The notes beneath the pieces are model-generated. The model saw nothing but the letters and a program-made list of their open reading frames with translations. It was not told the DNA's origin and ran no database searches. Positions 60,433-64,000 of a DNA stretch of 64,000 nucleotides are shown here, piece by piece. The stretch's first letter is position 1. Every line of letters starts with the position of its first letter. The stretch comes from Paenibacillus lacisoli (GTDB lineage: Bacteria > Bacillota > Bacilli > Paenibacillales > Paenibacillaceae), in contig NZ_JAUQTB010000009.1 of the NCBI RefSeq assembly GCF_030580655.1, positions 1 through 64,000 on the forward strand. Reading direction: 5' to 3'. The translations under genes were made by a program, and so were the position numbers.

Positions 60433-62157
60433 TCAAGCATGAAATTCCTGTCCGTCATGGACAGCCTGCACGTAACCGGCACGGATGGTGAAATCACCAA
60501 AATGTTCGCCCGGCTGCCGCTCTGCGGCATAGCGGTTAAGGATAACGCTCAGGTCTTCAAGAATTTCAGCTTCGCCGATATTCTCTTTGTACAGCTTGTT
60601 CAGCCGGCTGCCGTCAAAGCCGCCGCCCAGATACATGTTGTATTTACCCGGCGCTTTGCCGATGAACGACAATTCCGCGAGAGCCGGACGTGCACAGCCG
60701 TTAGGACAGCCTGTCATACGGATCACGATGTCTTCTTCGCTGAGCCCTGCCTGTGCCAGAATCGGATCAATTTGGTCCAGCAGATCAGGAAGATAGCGCT
60801 CCGATTCAGCCATCGCCAGACCGCATGTCGGCAGAGCCACACAGGCCATGGAGTTGCGGCGGAGTGCGGAATAATGCTTGCCGTCCGTCAGGCTGTACTG
60901 CTTGATCAGCGCGTCAATGTTCTTCTTCTGCGTGCTGACATTGCCGATGATGAGGTTCTGGTTCGCCGTCAGACGGAAATCCCCGGTATGCACTTTTGCA
61001 ATTTCACGCAGTCCGGTCATCAGCAGATAGCCATCCTCATCTTTCACACGCCCGTTCGAAATGAAGAGTGTATAATGCCATTTGCCATTGCTGCCCTTTA
61101 CCCAGCCATAGCGGTCGCCACGGCTCGTAAATTCATATGGACGAGCGGCCTGCAGCTGCCATCCGAGACGTTCAGTCAGCTCGTTCACGAACCATTCAAG
61201 GCCCCGGTCATCGATGGTGTATTTGAAGCGGGCATGCTTGCGGACCGCACGGTCACCGTAGTCGCGCTGGATCATAACCGTTTTCTCAGCTACATCAATC
61301 ATCTGCTCCGGTGTGCAGAAGCCGATGACCCGGCCGAGCTGCGGATATGTTTTGGTATCGCCATGCGTCATGCCCATACCGCCGCCAACTGCTACATTAA
61401 AACCTTTCAGTTTGCCTTCCTCCACGATGGCGATAAAGCCGAGATCCTGGGAGAAAACGTCAACATCATTATTCGGCGGTACTGCAATGCCGATCTTGAA
61501 TTTGCGGGGGAGATAAGCTTTACCGTAGATCGGCTCAATCTCTTCCTCGGTAAGGTCCCGGCTGTCGAACACTTTCTCCTCATCCAGCCAGATCTCATGA
61601 TAGGCTCGTGTCTGCGGATCCAGATGATCACTGACACGGCTGGCCCATTCGTACACATCACCATGAACATCGGACTCATACGGATTGGGGTTGCACATGA
61701 CATTACGGTTAACGTCACCGCAAGCGGCTAAAGTGCTCAGCATGGAGGCATTGACCTCCTGAATCGTCTTCTTCATGTTCCACTTAATGACACCATGCAG
61801 CTGAAACGACTGACGGGTCGTCAGCCGAATCGTGCCGTTGGCATATTTTTGCGAGACCGAATCCATCATCAGCCACTGCTCCGGTGTTACGATACCGCCG
61901 GCGGCACGAACGCGCAGCATGAATTGATACGCAGGCTCCAGCTTCTGCTTGGCCCGTTCATTGCGCAGATCCCGGTCGTCCTGCATGTAGCTGCCATGGT
62001 GTTTCATCAGGCGATTGTCGTCCTCGGGGATCGATCCCGTAATTCTGTCCTGCAGCGTCTCTTCCAGACTGCCGCGCAGATAGTTGCTGCGCAGCTTGAT
62101 ATGTTCAACATCACTTATAGGTGCATCCTTCGGCGGAAGCAACGATCGATCTGTCAT
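60433..62157 (-). CDS. cysI: Assimilatory sulfite reductase, hemoprotein subunit
   Basis: A 574-residue enzyme that reduces sulfite to sulfide, using a siroheme linked to a 4Fe-4S cluster. The cluster Cys are in CVALPTC (C-x5-C) and [11 protein letters not shown] (C-x3-C). The N-terminal repeat holds [12 protein letters not shown] and the middle [20 protein letters not shown]. Arg and Lys of the sulfite site lie in these stretches. The start ATG 62157 follows GAGGAGACAGG; a frame to 62178 covers that site. It follows cysJ by 46 bp, forming an operon. It supplies sulfide for cysteine. Confidence 0.95.
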   Translation of the reverse strand: MTDRSLLPPKDAPISDVEHIKLRSNYLRGSLEETLQDRITGSIPEDDNRLMKHHGSYMQDDRDLRNERAKQKLEPAYQFMLRVRAAGGIVTPEQWLMMDSVSQKYANGTIRLTTRQSFQLHGVIKWNMKKTIQEVNASMLSTLAACGDVNRNVMCNPNPYESDVHGDVYEWASRVSDHLDPQTRAYHEIWLDEEKVFDSRDLTEEEIEPIYGKAYLPRKFKIGIAVPPNNDVDVFSQDLGFIAIVEEGKLKGFNVAVGGGMGMTHGDTKTYPQLGRVIGFCTPEQMIDVAEKTVMIQRDYGDRAVRKHARFKYTIDDRGLEWFVNELTERLGWQLQAARPYEFTSRGDRYGWVKGSNGKWHYTLFISNGRVKDEDGYLLMTGLREIAKVHTGDFRLTANQNLIIGNVSTQKKNIDALIKQYSLTDGKHYSALRRNSMACVALPTCGLAMAESERYLPDLLDQIDPILAQAGLSEEDIVIRMTGCPNGCARPALAELSFIGKAPGKYNMYLGGGFDGSRLNKLYKENIGEAEILEDLSVILNRYAAERQPGEHFGDFTIRAGYVQAVHDGQEFHA

Positions 62158-62203
62158 GTTCCTGTCTCCTCTCAACATCTTCCGGCTGGTTCATGCCTTC
62201 CGA

Positions 62204-64000
62204 TTAATACACATCCCGCTGATAACGTTTATTCTGCATCAGTTCTGTCAGATACTCCGAAGCCTGCTCGGGACTCATGCCGCCTTCCTGCTCCAGGATC
62301 GTACCCAGTGCCGCATGCACGTCATGCGCCATCTTGCTCTCATCTCCGCAGACATAAATATAAGCACCATCCTGAATCCACTGATACAAATCTTTGCTGT
62401 TCTCCAGCATCCGGTGCTGGACGTAGATCTTCTCTTCCGTGTCACGGGAGAAAGCAACATCCATGCGTGTCAGGACACCGTCCTTGAGCCAGCGCTGCCA
62501 TTCTGTCTGGTACAGGAAATCTGTAGAGAAATGCTGGTCTCCGTAGAACAGCCAGGATTCCCCGGATGCTCCCTGCTCTTCACGTTCACCGATGAAGGCG
62601 CGGAACGGAGCAACCCCTGTGCCTGGTCCAATCATGATGATTTTCGCAGACGAATCGGCTGGAAGCTTGAAGCTCGGATTATTCTGAATGAAGACTGGCA
62701 GCTTATCGCCGGCAGACACACGTTCAGCCAGCTGCACGGAGCATACGCCATAACGTTCCCGCTGCTTATGATCATAACGTACAGCACGTACGGTTAAATG
62801 TACCTCTTCCGGAAAAGCCAGGGGACTTGAGGCAATGGAGTACAGGCGGGCCGGAATTTTACGCAGCTTCGAGATGAACTCCTGTGCCGGAATACCGATC
62901 AGAGAATAATCCTGAACCAGATCCAGCAGATCATGTCCCTGCAGATAAGCCCGCAGTTGGTCATGCCCTGCCCCGACCAGCTCCTGCAGACCCGCATTGC
63001 CGGTAAGCTGTGCAAGCTGCTCCACAAGCGGTTTTGTCAGAATCGTAATTTCATATTGACGGGTCAGCGCTTCCCGGATGGTCTGCTTCTGGCCGTCTTT
63101 ATTCACCGTAACCAGTTCCTCACCGTTCCAGCCAAAGGCTTCGATCAGCTCTTCAACCAGACGGGGATGGTTCTCAGGGTAGATGCCTAGGCTGTCTCCA
63201 GGTTCATAGGTCAGGTTGGACCCTTCCAGAGATAATTCCACATGACGTGTCTCCCGGTCAGAGCCGCGGCCATTGAGATTCAGATTCTCCAGAACCTCAG
63301 CATGGAAGGGATTGCTTCTGGAGTATTCGGATACCGCAGTGTCACTGGATGATACAGCCTCAGCCGCAGCGTTCGCAGCTGCTGCCGGATTCTCACCAAG
63401 TGCAGTCAGCACTTGCTTCATCCACTCCGCTGCCGGCTCATCAAAATCAACATCGCAGTCTGCGCGGTCTGCCAGGCGCTTAGCACCGAGCTCTTCCAGG
63501 CGCTTGTCAAAATCCTTGCCTGTCTGACAGAAAAATTCATAAGAGGTATCTCCAAGTGCCAGCACAGAATACCGCAGCTCTTCAAGCTTTGGAGCTCTCT
63601 TGCTGTGCAGGAACTCGTAGAAAGCAATCGCATGATCCGGCGGCTCCCCCTCACCATGCGTGCTGACAAGAATCAGCAAATTTTGCACTTTCTTGAGCGC
63701 GTTGGATTTGAAATCCCCCATGGAAGTCAGCGTTACTTCAAATCCTTCATTCTGCAGCTGGGCGGTCAGCTTCTTCGCCAGATTGCTGCTGTTCCCGGTC
63801 TGGGAGCCGTACAGCACAGTTACTTCCTTCGATAATACCGGAGCGGGTACAGCTGGCGCTGATACCGGCAGTACACTCTCTGCTGCAGACGCGTTAGTCA
63901 GCGTGACACCGGCTGCACTTGCACTCAGATATCCGGTCAGCCAGATACGCTGTATATCGTTCAGCGTCGGCATAAGACGATTCAACAGTTCGACTTGTTC
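62204..64000 (-). CDS. cysJ: Sulfite reductase flavoprotein subunit (N-terminus beyond window)
   Basis: A flavoprotein that passes electrons from NADPH to CysI. Seen here are 598 residues; the frame is still open at 64000 (EQVELLNRLMPTLNDIQRIW), so the start lies to the right. A flavodoxin domain with FMN loop YGSQTGNSSNLAKKL comes first, then an FAD domain with RLYSIASSPLAFPEEVHLTV and YGVCSVQLAERV, and an NADPH domain with IMIGPGTGVAPFRAFIGERE and YVCGDESKMA. It ends QNKRYQRDVY, the usual CysJ end. A linker of Ala/Pro (APAVPAPVL) joins N-terminus and flavodoxin. It is upstream of cysI in the same operon. Confidence 0.95.
   Translation of the reverse strand, partial: EQVELLNRLMPTLNDIQRIWLTGYLSASAAGVTLTNASAAESVLPVSAPAVPAPVLSKEVTVLYGSQTGNSSNLAKKLTAQLQNEGFEVTLTSMGDFKSNALKKVQNLLILVSTHGEGEPPDHAIAFYEFLHSKRAPKLEELRYSVLALGDTSYEFFCQTGKDFDKRLEELGAKRLADRADCDVDFDEPAAEWMKQVLTALGENPAAAANAAAEAVSSSDTAVSEYSRSNPFHAEVLENLNLNGRGSDRETRHVELSLEGSNLTYEPGDSLGIYPENHPRLVEELIEAFGWNGEELVTVNKDGQKQTIREALTRQYEITILTKPLVEQLAQLTGNAGLQELVGAGHDQLRAYLQGHDLLDLVQDYSLIGIPAQEFISKLRKIPARLYSIASSPLAFPEEVHLTVRAVRYDHKQRERYGVCSVQLAERVSAGDKLPVFIQNNPSFKLPADSSAKIIMIGPGTGVAPFRAFIGEREEQGASGESWLFYGDQHFSTDFLYQTEWQRWLKDGVLTRMDVAFSRDTEEKIYVQHRMLENSKDLYQWIQDGAYIYVCGDESKMAHDVHAALGTILEQEGGMSPEQASEYLTELMQNKRYQRDVY

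Noticed and set aside
60412..61731. A 439-codon open frame on the plus strand opposite cysI
   Set aside because: It mirrors the codon pattern of cysI, lacks a ribosome site and has no protein-like motif; cysI itself is certain.

Overview
The window reads as chromosomal DNA of an endospore-forming, S-layer-bearing Firmicute, most likely Paenibacillus or a close relative. Evidence: strong AGGAGG-type ribosome sites with frequent TTG and GTG starts, an intact sporulation sigma-K gene, candidate Spo0A boxes, four S-layer-homology (SLH) proteins, CcpA-type cre sites, and the Paenibacillus habit of pairing GH43 glycosidases with ABC importers that lack their own ATPase. I see no rRNA, tRNA, insertion sequence, prophage or CRISPR array. 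This rests on gene content and signal style only; no database search was possible.

Layout. 0.05-11.4 kb is a patchwork of small accessory genes, mostly on the minus strand: two Nudix genes (one frameshifted), two GNATs, a histidine phosphatase, an isochorismatase-like hydrolase, a DinB protein, an ECF sigma factor with its DUF4179 partner, a VOC protein, a DUF4256 protein, an ankyrin protein and a P-loop kinase. Several genes here are decayed or interrupted. 11.5-19.7 kb is an arabinan/arabinoside locus: a GH43 enzyme, two permeases and a solute-binding lipoprotein, facing a two-domain ArsR-type regulator and a large secreted endo-arabinanase. cre sites lie on the ABC promoter and in the arabinanase leader. 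20-23.9 kb holds a TerC membrane protein and a sulfur locus: an ArsR-type repressor with a palindromic operator, overlapping a four-domain CoA-disulfide reductase/rhodanese/TusA/DsrE fusion.

24-31.8 kb has a basic-tailed beta protein, a secreted PAP2 phosphatase with an autotransporter-type repeat and SLH anchor, and an orphan AraC sensor plus solute-binding lipoprotein. 31.8-36 kb carries an HPP protein, an amino-acid permease and an MFS pump under a TetR repressor whose operator covers the promoter. 36-42.7 kb is a two-gene operon of giant SLH proteins with cadherin/Ig-like repeats. 43-46 kb is a xyloside cluster (MFS transporter and GH43 beta-xylosidase). 46.4-50.2 kb is the fructose operon fruR-fruK-fruA with a striking 10-bp-phased operator array. 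50.3-57.3 kb has an alditol-oxidase-like enzyme, a rifampin ADP-ribosyltransferase (arr), two alpha/beta hydrolases, a MerR-GNAT operon with a 19-bp-spaced promoter, and a small HTH gene. 57.5-64 kb has an Ig/SLH protein gene split by an in-frame stop, sigK, and the sulfite reductase genes cysI and cysJ (cysJ runs off the right edge).

How the parts fit. Plant-cell-wall sugar use (arabinan, xyloside, fructose) is tied together by CcpA-type sites next to local regulators. Two candidate Spo0A-box clusters sit in front of SLH-protein loci, suggesting surface-protein expression tied to the growth/sporulation transition. Sulfur handling appears twice: persulfide/CoA-disulfide handling at 21-24 kb and assimilatory sulfite reduction at 60-64 kb.
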